Source: Oscillospiraceae bacterium (GTDB taxonomy: Bacteria > Bacillota > Clostridia > Oscillospirales > Oscillospiraceae). Taken from it: a DNA stretch of 51,927 nucleotides. Shown here piece after piece: positions 39,566-47,870 of this stretch (position 1 is the stretch's first letter; each line of letters opens with the position of its first letter). The DNA lies in NCBI GenBank assembly GCA_022792495.1, contig JAAWBD010000025.1:1-51927 (forward strand). The letters are read 5' to 3'. The notes under the pieces are model-generated. The model was not told the origin of the DNA, searched no databases, and worked only from the letters and a program-made list of their open reading frames with translations. A program made the translations under genes and the position numbers.

Positions 39566-41188
39566 TCAGTCCTCTGCCAGAGGATACCGCCACCCAAAGA
39601 CCAGCTCTCCCTCCCGGTCGGTGAGACTGCTGTACCCCTCATCATACCGGTAGAGAAGGTCGCCGTAGAGGGAGTGATACCCCTGGATGGGGAAAAGCTC
39701 CTTCCCATCCAGATCGTAATACCCGGCCTGGCTCCCCTGGGAGGAGTAGGAGTAAAGCTGCACATAGCTCTCCCCCGTCAGCTCATTCTGGTCAAAGTAT
39801 CCGGAGCCCTCTCCCTTCCAGCGGGCCAGGATCTTCCCCTCCAGATTTACAAGGGTGACGGTGGGGTTTTCCCCCTCGGTCTGAAAGAGGATCCGGTCGC
39901 CCCGGATCCCGTTGATCCACCCCAGGGACTGGGGGAAGGAGTGGATCTCCGCCCCCCGGATCAGCAGCCGCTCCGTCTCCCCCTGGACGGTGACCCAGCC
40001 CTCCCCCTCAAAGCCGGGGGAGCCGGCCCAGACCAGGGGGCTTTCCACCTCATGGCCCTCCTGGTCAAAGACCGCCGCCACAGACCAGTTTTCCGTCATG
40101 AAGTACCAGTAGTCCCCGTGGCGCTGGAATTGGGTAGGATATCCACCCGTGAGGGCCCTGCCGGTTTTGTCGATAAAATAGCCGTTGATCCCGTCGCTCA
40201 CCGGAGCCACCCCGTGGGAAAAGGTCTCCCCGTTCCGGTAAGTGGGCGTAATGGCCCACTGCCCCGTTGCGGCATCCACATAGCCGTACCAGGCGGACGT
40301 CCCGGCTTCCATGATCTGGGCGGGGATCAGCCCATCCCCGCATTGGCCCACCCAGCAGACCTCCGGGGGCAGGGCCACCCGCTCCCCCTGGGGATCAAAG
40401 ACCAGGGGGACGCGGGCGTCCGCCTCCCAGTCGTAGAGGTTGGCGGAGAGATACCCGCTGTCCGGATCCACATAGATGCCGTTCCAGTAGGCGGTGTCGG
40501 TGAGCCAGGCCGAGCAGTCCACCCGCCGCAGCTCCTTCCCGCTGTATGGATCCACCAGGGCGATGTCCCCGCCCCGGCAGGGCAGGGGGAGCCCCCCGTC
40601 AAAGGAGGCGGCCATCATCCTCTCCCAGTCGTAGTCATAGAGGAAGTCGGTACACCAGCTTCCATCCTTGGCGCACAGGGCGAACCACTCCTCCGGCTCC
40701 TCTTTCCCAGGGGCGGAGATGGGCTTGCCCAGCAGCCACACCCCGGGATACTCCGTGGGATTGCCGTAGCTGTCCCGCCCCGTCAGAGCGTGGGCCGAGG
40801 TGAACACCGGATCCGCCACCACCTCCCCCTCCGGCGTCACCAGCCCATAGAGGGAGTAGGAATCGTGGTATCCGCTCCAGCTCTCCATCCGGGTGAGGGA
40901 GGCCCCCGCGAAGGGGATCACGGCCCCATAGTCCTTCGCCGGGATCAGGCGATCCATATGCTCCTCCCGCCGCCGGGTATACTTCACCTCCGGCGCCTCA
41001 TAGGGCTCCAGCTTGGACCAGTCCGTATACACCGGCGAGACAGAGACCGCCGCCGGCGGCTCCGGCGCGGGGGTGACCACAGGGGTGGCCTCTATCTCCC
41101 TCTCCCCGCAGCCCGCCAGCAGCAGGCACAGCCCCAAAACCAACCCCCGGACCCGAATGATACCCGCCCATTTTCTCCCGCTCAACAT
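39566..41188 (-). CDS. WG-repeat lipoprotein
   Basis: This 540-residue lipoprotein has the lipobox CLLLAGC (Cys27). The rest is built of WG-type beta repeats, each roughly 40 residues, with tags such as SLYGLVTPEGEVV, WYGYVDAATGQWAI, GYFIDKTGRALTGG, AGYYDLDGKELF and SLTDREGELVFGWRYP. These fold into a propeller-like binding surface. ATG 41188 has AAGGTGG upstream; GTG 41197 is an alternative three codons earlier. It follows the PstS-like gene on the same strand by 64 nt, so the two may be co-transcribed. The ligand is unknown; it is probably a surface sensor or scaffold. Confidence 0.87.
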   Translation of the reverse strand: MLSGRKWAGIIRVRGLVLGLCLLLAGCGEREIEATPVVTPAPEPPAAVSVSPVYTDWSKLEPYEAPEVKYTRRREEHMDRLIPAKDYGAVIPFAGASLTRMESWSGYHDSYSLYGLVTPEGEVVADPVFTSAHALTGRDSYGNPTEYPGVWLLGKPISAPGKEEPEEWFALCAKDGSWCTDFLYDYDWERMMAASFDGGLPLPCRGGDIALVDPYSGKELRRVDCSAWLTDTAYWNGIYVDPDSGYLSANLYDWEADARVPLVFDPQGERVALPPEVCWVGQCGDGLIPAQIMEAGTSAWYGYVDAATGQWAITPTYRNGETFSHGVAPVSDGINGYFIDKTGRALTGGYPTQFQRHGDYWYFMTENWSVAAVFDQEGHEVESPLVWAGSPGFEGEGWVTVQGETERLLIRGAEIHSFPQSLGWINGIRGDRILFQTEGENPTVTLVNLEGKILARWKGEGSGYFDQNELTGESYVQLYSYSSQGSQAGYYDLDGKELFPIQGYHSLYGDLLYRYDEGYSSLTDREGELVFGWRYPLAED

Positions 41189-41252
41189 AACCCCCACCTT
41201 CCCAAGTAGGGGCGCACACCGTGCGCCCGCACAGCTTTTTCACTTTTCACTT

Positions 41253-42206
41253 TTAACTTTTACTGGGTTCCCTTACCGACACATACCCCTCGTGGGCGAT
41301 CAGATCCTGCCCCTCCTGGCTCAGCAGCCAGTCAAAGAGGATGGCGGCGGGACTTCCCTCCGGGGTCTGGGCGTCCATCACCGCGTAGTAGGCGGTGTGG
41401 ATGGGATACTCTCCCGAGCGGATGGTATCGTCGTTGGGCGCCACTCCGTCGATGTTCAGCAGCTTCAGCCCGTCGGCCATGCCCATGTCGTCAGCGTAGT
41501 AGTAGACGGTGTACCCCAAGGCCTCGGGCCTATCGTCCCAGGCCCGGACGGCGGAGAGGATCCCCTCCATGGAGGAGACCACATACTCCCCGTTGACCGG
41601 CTCCATCATAGGGATGTCCCCCATGACCTCCTTGTCCATAATTGCCTGGCTTCCGCCCCCCTTGGGCCGCTGGTAGGCCTGGATGGGAGCGTCGCTCCCT
41701 CCGACCTCCTTCCAGTTGGTGATCTCCCCGGCGTAGATTTTCCGCACCTGATCCAGGGTGAGGCTCTCCACCGGGTTGTCCTCGTTGACAAAGAACACCA
41801 GGGTCTCGTTGGCGATGGGCTCCATCCGCCAGGTCTTTCCCTGTTCGTCCCGGTAGCCGTAGGAATCCTCGCCCCCCTCGGCCACGATGAGCAGGTCGGC
41901 GTCCCCGTCCACCAGATTATAGTAGGCCCGGGAGGTCTTGTTGAAGGAGATGAGGTCACCCACTCCCTCCCGGCTCTCTCCCAGCAGCACCGCCGCCACC
42001 GCCTGGCCCAGGGGGACCGTGGCGGTGGAGCCGTCCAGCCGGGGGAAATTCTCCCGGGTAAACCGGAACTGCTCCGGCGCCGGGGTGGCCGGGGCGGTGG
42101 CCTCCGGCGTGGGAGCGGGGGTGTCCACCGGCTCCGGGGAGGACTGACAGCCGGCGAGTAGAAGAGCCAGACTCAGGCCTAAAACAGGGAAAATTTTCCA
42201 CTTCAT
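41253..42206 (-). CDS. PstS-like phosphate-type substrate-binding lipoprotein
   Basis: This 317-residue binding protein has the lipobox LLLAGC (Cys20), a Pro/Ala/Thr-rich linker to about residue 45, and a PBP-like domain. That domain has FPRLDGSTATVPLGQAV (the SGST-like ligand loop reads DGST), LIVAEGGEDSYGY, LTLDQVRKIYAGEITNWKEV, YQRPKGGGSQAIMDKEVM and SAAILFDWLLSQEGQDLI-type ending motifs. The YAGEITNW and GSQ segments are diagnostic for PstS relatives. No pstCAB genes are near, so it may serve a distant transporter or act as a sensor. AAGGAGTGA precedes the ATG. Confidence 0.88.
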   Translation of the reverse strand: MKWKIFPVLGLSLALLLAGCQSSPEPVDTPAPTPEATAPATPAPEQFRFTRENFPRLDGSTATVPLGQAVAAVLLGESREGVGDLISFNKTSRAYYNLVDGDADLLIVAEGGEDSYGYRDEQGKTWRMEPIANETLVFFVNEDNPVESLTLDQVRKIYAGEITNWKEVGGSDAPIQAYQRPKGGGSQAIMDKEVMGDIPMMEPVNGEYVVSSMEGILSAVRAWDDRPEALGYTVYYYADDMGMADGLKLLNIDGVAPNDDTIRSGEYPIHTAYYAVMDAQTPEGSPAAILFDWLLSQEGQDLIAHEGYVSVREPSKS

Positions 42207-42504
42207 AAAATCACTCCTTTTACTTCAATATAGCACCCAAACTGCAAAATATCCAGGAACAAAGGGTTACAAAGAATCCAAAACGACATCCCTTTACGTC
42301 CGCGATGGCCCTGAAGGCCTGTATTCCGGAGGGGATCGGGCCCCGGGGGGGTGGATGGGAGGAAAAGTGGACTGGCTCTGACAAAAAATTTCAAAAACAG
42401 GGAAAAAGCTCTTTCTATCTCAGAAGAAAAGTGGTAGAATGAATTTGTATGCGGCAGACAGAACGTACTGCCTTCATTTTTGATTGAAATGAGGAGGAGC
42501 CACT

Positions 42505-43236
42505 ATGAAAAAGACTGTTCAGACAAAGATTTTTGCCATGGCCCTGACCGGGGCCATGCTCCTTTCCCTTGCCGCCTGCGGCGCAGGGAAAGGAATGAGC
42601 ACTGAGGAGGCCTCTGAGTGTGTTCAGGTAGAGCTGGACACCACCTACAAGGGCCAGTTCCAGGGCTTTGTGGACTTCTACAGCAACGTGACCACCGACG
42701 ACGCCAAGAGCCAGTATGACGCCAACGTGGAGGGGGAGGCCTATGCCTTCCTCTACGGCCTTGGCCCCCAGGCCCTGGACGATTCGGGCGACAGTGTGGA
42801 GCCCACCGAGATGCAGCTCCACGAGGTGAAGGAGCTCTATAAGAAGATCTACGCCAAGGCGGACTACACCGTGGTCTCCTCCACCAAGCAGGATGATGGC
42901 ACCTTCGCCGTGAAGGTGACCATCCGACCCCTGGACATCCTCCACCTGGTCAGCGACGGCATTGAGGAGGGTTTCGCCGGCTTCTGGGAGAAGTTTGAGG
43001 CTGTGGACACCGAGAGCATGAGCGACGAGGAGTTCGAGAGCTGGTATGTGGATCCCTTTGCCAAGGAGTACTACGATACCGCCCTGGATCTGCTGGAGAG
43101 CAAGATCGACGAGATGGGCTATATGGACGAGAAGAGCATCGTGATCCAGGTGCAGCAGTCTGAGGACGGCTCTCTGTACTTCAGCGACGAGGACTGGGTC
43201 AATCTGGACAACCTGATCATCGACTATAACTTCTGA
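42505..43236 (+). CDS. Lipoprotein with DUF5105-like domain, paralogue B
   Basis: This 243-residue lipoprotein has the lipobox LSLAAC (Cys25). The mature part matches the lipoprotein at 22066 in order and spacing: AFLYGLGPQALDD, EVKELYKKIYAKADYTVVSS, KQDDGTFAVKVTIRPLDILH, WEKFEAVDTESMSDEEFES and the end VNLDNLIIDYNF. AGGAGG precedes the ATG. In the 298-bp gap upstream (42207-42504) TAGAAT at 42435 is a possible -10 with a poor -35; I see no gene there. The DUF1846 gene follows 20 nt after the stop and may be co-transcribed. The function is unknown. Confidence 0.85.
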   Translation: MKKTVQTKIFAMALTGAMLLSLAACGAGKGMSTEEASECVQVELDTTYKGQFQGFVDFYSNVTTDDAKSQYDANVEGEAYAFLYGLGPQALDDSGDSVEPTEMQLHEVKELYKKIYAKADYTVVSSTKQDDGTFAVKVTIRPLDILHLVSDGIEEGFAGFWEKFEAVDTESMSDEEFESWYVDPFAKEYYDTALDLLESKIDEMGYMDEKSIVIQVQQSEDGSLYFSDEDWVNLDNLIIDYNF

Positions 43237-43256
43237 GAGGAAAAGGGGCGCTGAAC

Positions 43257-44741
43257 ATGGGGCGGATCGGCTTTGACAATGAGAAGTACATAGAGACCCA
43301 ATCCCGTCACATCAAGGAGCGGATCGCCCAGTTCGGCGGCAAGCTTTACCTGGAGTTTGGCGGCAAGCTCTTTGACGACCACCATGCCGCCCGGGTGCTG
43401 CCCGGCTTTGCCCCGGACAGCAAGATCAAGATGCTGACCCAGCTCAGCGACCAGGTGGAGGTGGTGGTGGCCATCTGCGCCAGCGACATTGAGAAGAACA
43501 AGGTTCGGGGGGATCTGGGCATCACCTACGACGTGGAGGTGCTGCGGCTCATCGATGCCTTCCGGGGCATGGGCTTCTATGTGGGCAGCGTGGTCATCAC
43601 CCAGTACGACCACCAGGGGGCCGCCAAGGCCTTCCAGCGGAGGCTGGAGGAGCTGGGGATGAAGGTCTACCGCCACTTCCCCATCGAGGGCTACCCCCAC
43701 AATGTGCCCCTGATCGTCTCTGACGAGGGGTACGGGAAGAACCAGTATATCGAGACCAGCCACCCCCTGGTGGTGGTCACCGCCCCCGGGCCGGGACGCG
43801 GCAAGATGGCGGTGTGCCTGAGCCAGCTCTACCATGAGTTCAAGCGGGGGGTGCAGGCGGGGTACGCCAAGTTCGAGACCTTCCCCATCTGGGATCTGTC
43901 CCTGGATCACCCGGTGAACCGGGCCTACGAGGCGGCCACTGCCGACCTTAACGATGTGAACATGATCGACCCCTTTCACCTGGCGGCCTATGGCCAGACG
44001 GCGGTGAACTACAACCGGGACGTGGAGGTTTTCCCCGTGCTGTCCGCCATCTTCGAGCGGATCATGGGGGAGAGCCCCTACAAGTCCCCCACCGACATGG
44101 GGGTCAATATGATCGGAAGCTGTATCATCTCCGATGAGGCGGTGAGCGATGCCGCCCGGCAGGAGATCCTGCGGCGGTACTACGACGCCCTGTGCGACCG
44201 GCGGAAGGGAAAGGGCAGCGACGAGATCGTCTACAAGCTGGAGTTGCTGATGAAGCAGGCGGAGGTGACCCCTGCCATCCGGCCTGTGGTGGGGGAGGCC
44301 CTGATGATGGCTGAGACCACCGGCCGGCCCGCCGCCGCCATTGAGCTGCCTGACGGGCGGGTGGTGCGGGGCAAGACCTCCGACCTGATGGGCCCCGCCG
44401 CGGGGGCGGTGCTGAACGCCCTGAAGGCTCTGGCGGGGATCCCCCGGGAGCTGGATCTCATCTCCCCCGAGGCCATCATGCCCATCCAGCATCTGAAGGT
44501 GGAGCATCTGGGGAGCAAGAACCCCCGGCTCCACACTGACGAGGTGCTTATCGCCCTGGCCTCCAGCGCCATTGGAAATCCCCTGGCGGACAAGGCCATG
44601 GATCAGCTGGCCCTGCTGCGGGACTGTCAGGCCCACATCTCGGTGGTGCTGTCCTCGGTGGACATGCGGATCTATAAGAAGCTGGGGCTGCAGGTGACCT
44701 GTGAGCCCAAGTATGAGACGAAGAAGCTGTATCACCGGTAG
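43257..44741 (+). CDS. DUF1846 family protein
   Basis: This 494-residue cytosolic protein matches the DUF1846 family over its full length. It begins IGFDNEKYIETQSRHIKERI and continues with LEFGGKLFDDHHAARVLPGF, GDLGITYDVEVLRLID, VVVTAPGPGRGKMAVCLSQL (a P-loop-like segment), ETFPIWDLSLDHPVNRAYE and HLGSKNPRLHTDEVLIAL. Structures are known for the family, but a reaction has not been established as far as I recall. It is widespread in Firmicutes and gut bacteria. The start ATG 43257 follows GAGGAAAAGGGG, and a strong terminator follows the stop. Confidence 0.93.
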   Translation: MGRIGFDNEKYIETQSRHIKERIAQFGGKLYLEFGGKLFDDHHAARVLPGFAPDSKIKMLTQLSDQVEVVVAICASDIEKNKVRGDLGITYDVEVLRLIDAFRGMGFYVGSVVITQYDHQGAAKAFQRRLEELGMKVYRHFPIEGYPHNVPLIVSDEGYGKNQYIETSHPLVVVTAPGPGRGKMAVCLSQLYHEFKRGVQAGYAKFETFPIWDLSLDHPVNRAYEAATADLNDVNMIDPFHLAAYGQTAVNYNRDVEVFPVLSAIFERIMGESPYKSPTDMGVNMIGSCIISDEAVSDAARQEILRRYYDALCDRRKGKGSDEIVYKLELLMKQAEVTPAIRPVVGEALMMAETTGRPAAAIELPDGRVVRGKTSDLMGPAAGAVLNALKALAGIPRELDLISPEAIMPIQHLKVEHLGSKNPRLHTDEVLIALASSAIGNPLADKAMDQLALLRDCQAHISVVLSSVDMRIYKKLGLQVTCEPKYETKKLYHR

Positions 44742-44758
44742 GGATAGGAAAATCAGAG

Positions 44759-44796
44759 CAGGGACGGTTGGGGATTCCAACCGTCCCTGGTTTATT
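44759..44796 (+). terminator. Rho-independent terminator after the DUF1846 gene
   Basis: CAGGGACGGTTGG and CCAACCGTCCCTG pair around GGATT, followed by GTTTATTT. Confidence 0.92.
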
Positions 44797-44977
44797 TGGG
44801 TGTATGGGAATGTACAACCTTTCTTTGTGGGGTGATATGGGGCGGCCCTTTTTGGGGGCCGTCCCGCTGGCGTGGGGGGTGGAGGATGGTGTGGCAACCC
44901 GACGTGCTATTTGGGCTCTCTATCGGAGGGGAAGTTGCCGTTGTTGGATTGTATTTCTCCTTTCACTGAGTGGTCTG

Positions 44978-45010
44978 GGGGACTATTCTTTGCCGCCAAA
45001 GAATAGCCCC
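44978..45010. repeat. REP-like hairpin, copy 1
   Basis: GGGGACTATTCTTTG and CAAAGAATAGCCCC flank a CCGC loop. The core CTATTCTTTG/CAAAGAATAG is shared, with one change, by the hairpin at 45459-45500, which marks a repeated palindromic unit. Confidence 0.7.
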
Positions 45011-45458
45011 CCAGGCCCCCCAAGAAACCGCCAGAGAGGGAGAGTTTCGACTCTCTCCCTCTCTGGACTCTCCCTCTCAACGACCAAAGAAGGGCCGCTG
45101 CGGCGGCCCCTCTTTGGAATCTCCCCTTAGTTGGTTTGCTGTAGGTTATTTACCCCCACGGCTTACGTTGTTACGCCGTGGGGGTTCGATACATTAGTGT
45201 TCTAACGTTTCGTGTTCTTGCCCCCAAAGTCCCAAGGGCAAGGTCAAGGGCCGTGGACGGTAGAGCGTTGAGGTTTTAGTAAGGAGAGGAGCCAGGCTCG
45301 GGGCTGAGTAGGATGGAGGCGGCGATCAGGCAGCGATGTCTTTCTCTGTGTTCCACAGACGTACGCACGGGTGCGGGGCAAGGGGGATTTATCGCGTAAA
45401 GACGTTAGAGCCGAGCCTGAGTACACTTGGTCTTGACCTTAGGGCTTTCTTGGAGAGC

Positions 45459-45500
45459 GCGAGAGGCCATTCTTTGGCCCCTCAAAGAATGGTCTCTCGC
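45459..45500. repeat. REP-like hairpin, copy 2
   Basis: GCGAGAGGCCATTCTTTG and CAAAGAATGGTCTCTCGC pair with one mismatched step around GCCCCT. The inner CCATTCTTTG/CAAAGAATGG is the same unit as in the hairpin at 44978-45010. Confidence 0.7.
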
Positions 45501-45616
45501 ATCACCCAGTGAGAGGGTTGATAGCAACCACCAGACAAACGGTACCGCCTACCACGGCGGGCAGGTTTGGTACCCGCCCCTGCTGAGGTAGACATTTGTG
45601 GGGAAGAGGGGGAAAA

Positions 45617-45781
45617 TCAGCCGTTCTTCTTGTACTTTTTCAAGAGATCTTCGATGGCCTCGTCAATCAGCCGGGACTTCGGAATTCTGGTTTCTTCCGC
45701 AAGGGCGTTAAATTCTGCCATCAATTCATTCTTCAGGGAGGAGGTAAAACGAGTTCGATTTACCAGCAAAGCATCTGCCAT
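45617..45781 (-). CDS. Small ribbon-helix-helix (CopG-like) protein
   Basis: This 54-residue protein begins MADALLVNRTRFTSSL and continues with KNELMAEFNALAEETRIPKS and RLIDEAIEDLLKKYKKNG. That is a beta strand with alternating Arg/Thr followed by two amphipathic helices, the ribbon-helix-helix DNA-binding fold. AAGGTGGTG lies upstream of the ATG, and a promoter (TTGTTT, 17 bp, TATACT) reads from the shared spacer. Its GC content is clearly below that of the neighbours, which hints at transfer. It diverges from another ribbon-helix-helix gene; no toxin partner is seen, so an antitoxin role is unproven and autoregulation is more likely. Confidence 0.82.
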   Translation of the reverse strand: MADALLVNRTRFTSSLKNELMAEFNALAEETRIPKSRLIDEAIEDLLKKYKKNG

Positions 45782-45792
45782 AATAAACACCA

Positions 45793-45885
45793 CCTTGCAC
45801 TATATTGCACCAAATAGTATATATGTGGAAAAAATGAAAAACAAGGGGTTGCATTTTATGTAAGGTAGTGTGTAATAGTGCAAGG
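45793..45885. promoter_or_regulatory. Divergent promoter and inverted-repeat operator region
   Basis: CCTTGCACTAT (45793-45803) and ATAGTGCAAGG (45875-45885) form an 11-bp perfect inverted repeat bracketing the spacer. A further TTGCAC at 45805 sits next to the left arm. For the minus-strand gene TTGTTT (45839-45844) and TATACT (45816-45821) are 17 bp apart. For the plus-strand gene TTGCAT (45849-45854) and TAATAG (45873-45878) are 18 bp apart. The arms overlap or adjoin both transcription starts, as expected for an operator of one or both ribbon-helix-helix proteins. Confidence 0.68.
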
Positions 45886-45896
45886 AGATGCTTGCC

Positions 45897-46097
45897 ATGA
45901 AACAACCGACGAGGAATATTGGACTCCGGATCCCCGGGGAGGTTTTGGAGAAGCTGCGGTATATCGCCCGGGAGGAGTGCCGCAGCACCAGCAGCATGAT
46001 CCGGGTGCTGGTGTATGAGTGTGTGGAGCGGTACGAGGGGGAGCACGGGGAAATTTTATTTTCCGGCTGTGTTGACATGGAAAAAAGGGGAGAGTAA
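45897..46097 (+). CDS. Ribbon-helix-helix (Arc-like) protein
   Basis: This 66-residue protein begins MKQPTRNIGLRIPGEVLEKL and continues RYIAREECRSTSSMIRVLVY and ECVERYEGEHG. NIGLRIP is the DNA-contacting strand, and the two helices follow in Arc/CopG fashion. ATG 45897 has AAGGAG 9 nt upstream; ATG 45888 is in frame but touches that site. It diverges from the 54-residue ribbon-helix-helix gene with a shared inverted repeat. The pyrG promoter lies in its last codons. The role is probably local transcription control; the target is unknown. Confidence 0.83.
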   Translation: MKQPTRNIGLRIPGEVLEKLRYIAREECRSTSSMIRVLVYECVERYEGEHGEILFSGCVDMEKRGE

Positions 46098-46101
46098 AAT
46101 A
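46073..46101 (+). promoter_or_regulatory. Sigma-A promoter of pyrG inside the preceding gene
   Basis: TTGACA (46073-46078) and TAAAAT (46096-46101) with a 17-bp spacer, overlapping the 3' end of the ribbon-helix-helix gene. It gives a leader of about 60 nt, in which I see no convincing attenuator. Confidence 0.82.
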
Positions 46102-46169
46102 AAGGCTTGAAAAATCGGCAAGGGGGCCGAAAAAAATACCGGCAACGAGGTCGGGCAGGAGGGAATGGT

Positions 46170-47780
46170 ATGAGAACAAAGTACGTGTTTGTCACCGGCG
46201 GCGTAGTGTCCGGGCTGGGAAAGGGGATCGCGGCGGCCTCTTTGGGGCGGCTTCTCAAGGCCCGGGGGTATAAGGTGACCATCCAGAAGTTTGACCCCTA
46301 CCTGAATATCGACCCGGGGACCATGAGCCCCTTCCAGCATGGGGAGGTCTTTGTCACCGAGGACGGGGCGGAGACCGACCTGGATCTGGGCCACTATGAG
46401 CGGTTCATCGACGAAAACCTCACAGTCCACTCCTCGGTGACCTCGGGGAAGGTCTATTGGTCGGTGCTGAACCGGGAGCGGAGCGGGGACTACCTGGGGG
46501 GCACGGTTCAGGTCATCCCCCATATCACCGACGAGATCAAGAGCAGGATCTACGCCGCCGGGCGGGAGACCGGGGCCGACGTGGTCATCACCGAGATCGG
46601 GGGCACGGTGGGGGACATTGAATCCCAGCCCTTCCTGGAGGCCATCCGACAGGCGGCCATTGAGGTGGGGAGGGAGAACAGCCTGTTCCTCCACGTGTCC
46701 CTGGTGGTGGCCATCCCGGGCACCGGGGAGCTGAAAAGCAAGCCCACCCAGCACTCGGCCAAGGAGCTGCTGAGCCTGGGCATCCAGCCCGACGTGATTT
46801 TGTGCCGCTCGGACTATGACATTCCGGAGGATATCCGGCGGAAGATCTCCCTGTTCTGCAACATCCCCCCGGAGAACGTGATCCCCAACCTCACCGCCCC
46901 CATCCTTTACGAGGTGCCCCTGATGCTGGAGGAGGCGGGGCTGGGCCATGCCGTCTGCAGGCGGCTGGGGCTGATGGATCCCCAGCCCGACCTGGACAGC
47001 TGGCGCGCCACGGTGGAGCGGGCCAAGGGGGCGAGGGGGCGTGTGAGGATCGCCATGGTGGGCAAGTACATGCAGCTTCACGACGCCTACCTGTCGGTGG
47101 CCGAGGCCCTCCACCACGGGGGGATCGAGAACGATGTGGCGGTGGATATCGACTGGATCGACTCCGAGCAGGTCAGCGACGGCAACGCCGCCCAGGTGCT
47201 GGGGGAGTGTGACGGGATCCTGGTCCCCGGCGGCTTTGGGGAGAGAGGGGTGGAGGGGATGATCTCCGCCATCCGCTACGCCCGGGAGAACGGAGTTCCC
47301 TATTTCGGCATCTGCCTGGGGATGCAGATGGCGGTGGTGGAGTTTGCCCGGCATGTGGCGGGGATGGGGGACGCCCACTCCACGGAGTTGTGCGACCACA
47401 CCGACCACCCGGTCATCGACCTGATGAGCGACCAGAGGGGGGTGACCCAAAAGGGGGGCACCATGCGGCTGGGGGCCTATCCCTGCCATATTACGGCGGA
47501 GGGAGTCAATCTTCAAAAGGCCTATGGGATGGAGGACATTCAGGAGCGGCACCGTCACCGCTATGAGTTCAACAACGACTACCGCCAGGTTCTTCAGGAC
47601 GCGGGGCTGGGCCTGGCGGGGCTCTCCCCCGACGGGGGGCTGGTGGAGGCGGTGGAGCTTTCCGGCCACCCCTGGTTCGTGGGGGTGCAGTTCCACCCGG
47701 AGTTTAAATCCCGGCCCAACAGGGCCCATCCCCTGTTCCGGGAGTTCATCGCCGCAGCCAAGATACACCGGGGCAGATAA
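46170..47780 (+). CDS. pyrG: CTP synthase
   Basis: This 536-residue enzyme aminates UTP to CTP with ATP and glutamine. The N-terminal synthetase domain begins [20 protein letters not shown] with its P-loop, then [20 protein letters not shown] and [20 protein letters not shown]. The C-terminal class I glutaminase domain has the nucleophile in [11 protein letters not shown] (about Cys382) and the His/Glu pair in [12 protein letters not shown]. The length is standard. ATG 46170 has AGGAGGG 7 nt upstream; an open frame extends to 46107 but without a site. It is transcribed from its own canonical promoter and ends at a terminator. Confidence 0.98.
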   Translation: MRTKYVFVTGGVVSGLGKGIAAASLGRLLKARGYKVTIQKFDPYLNIDPGTMSPFQHGEVFVTEDGAETDLDLGHYERFIDENLTVHSSVTSGKVYWSVLNRERSGDYLGGTVQVIPHITDEIKSRIYAAGRETGADVVITEIGGTVGDIESQPFLEAIRQAAIEVGRENSLFLHVSLVVAIPGTGELKSKPTQHSAKELLSLGIQPDVILCRSDYDIPEDIRRKISLFCNIPPENVIPNLTAPILYEVPLMLEEAGLGHAVCRRLGLMDPQPDLDSWRATVERAKGARGRVRIAMVGKYMQLHDAYLSVAEALHHGGIENDVAVDIDWIDSEQVSDGNAAQVLGECDGILVPGGFGERGVEGMISAIRYARENGVPYFGICLGMQMAVVEFARHVAGMGDAHSTELCDHTDHPVIDLMSDQRGVTQKGGTMRLGAYPCHITAEGVNLQKAYGMEDIQERHRHRYEFNNDYRQVLQDAGLGLAGLSPDGGLVEAVELSGHPWFVGVQFHPEFKSRPNRAHPLFREFIAAAKIHRGR

Positions 47781-47783
47781 TTC

Positions 47784-47826
47784 ACAAGACCAGGAGGCCG
47801 ACAGGGGCGTCCTGGTCTTGTCTTTT
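47784..47826 (+). terminator. Rho-independent terminator after pyrG
   Basis: ACAAGACCAGGA and TCCTGGTCTTGT pair around a 14-nt loop and are followed by CTTTT. The descending arm overlaps the -35 box of the next promoter. Confidence 0.85.
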
Positions 47827-47846
47827 GCCATACCGGATGATAAAAT
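47818..47846 (+). promoter_or_regulatory. Promoter of the SLH/Ig-like gene
   Basis: TTGTCT (47818-47823) and TAAAAT (47841-47846) with a 17-bp spacer. The -35 box is part of the pyrG terminator stem. Confidence 0.6.
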
Positions 47847-47870
47847 ATGAAAAGTTGGAGGGTGGATTTG

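Larger units (their letters stand above)
44797..45616. other. Gene-free, hairpin-dense region of about 0.8 kb
   Basis: No credible gene was found on either strand: all frames are short and lack ribosome sites and family motifs. The region holds at least five strong inverted repeats, at 44978-45010, 45031-45066 (CCAGAGAGGGAGAG with its complement), 45084-45117 (CCAAAGAAGGGCC-like arms), 45151-45186 (ACCCCCACGGC with GCCGTGGGGGT) and 45459-45500. A longer-range pair, AGGCTCGGGGCT near 45294 and AGAGCCGAGCCT near 45409, could close a larger fold. Possible readings are a structured non-coding RNA, a cluster of REP-like repeats, or remains of a mobile element. None matches a family I know. Confidence 0.6.

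Noticed and set aside
43224..44897. 557-codon open frame on the minus strand
   Set aside because: It is antisense to the DUF1846 gene, which matches its family over its full length; no start signals.
44768..45197. Open frames of 75-120 codons in the spacer after the DUF1846 gene
   Set aside because: They read through terminator and hairpin arms, have low-complexity products and lack ribosome sites.
44797..45616. Known structured RNAs (RNase P, tmRNA, SRP RNA, group II intron) in the hairpin-rich spacer
   Set aside because: None of the conserved cores I know could be found: no RNase P core motifs, no tRNA-like ends of tmRNA, no SRP tetraloop motif, no intron domain V.
45597..46097. Classical toxin-antitoxin module
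   Set aside because: Both small genes encode ribbon-helix-helix proteins and no toxin-like neighbour is present, so two DNA-binding proteins alone do not make a module.
46098..46169. Attenuator in the pyrG leader
   Set aside because: The only inverted repeat (TCGGC/GCCGA) is 5 bp long and followed by A residues, not T residues.
46056..47831. 591-codon open frame on the minus strand
   Set aside because: It is antisense to pyrG and crosses the pyrG terminator and leader.
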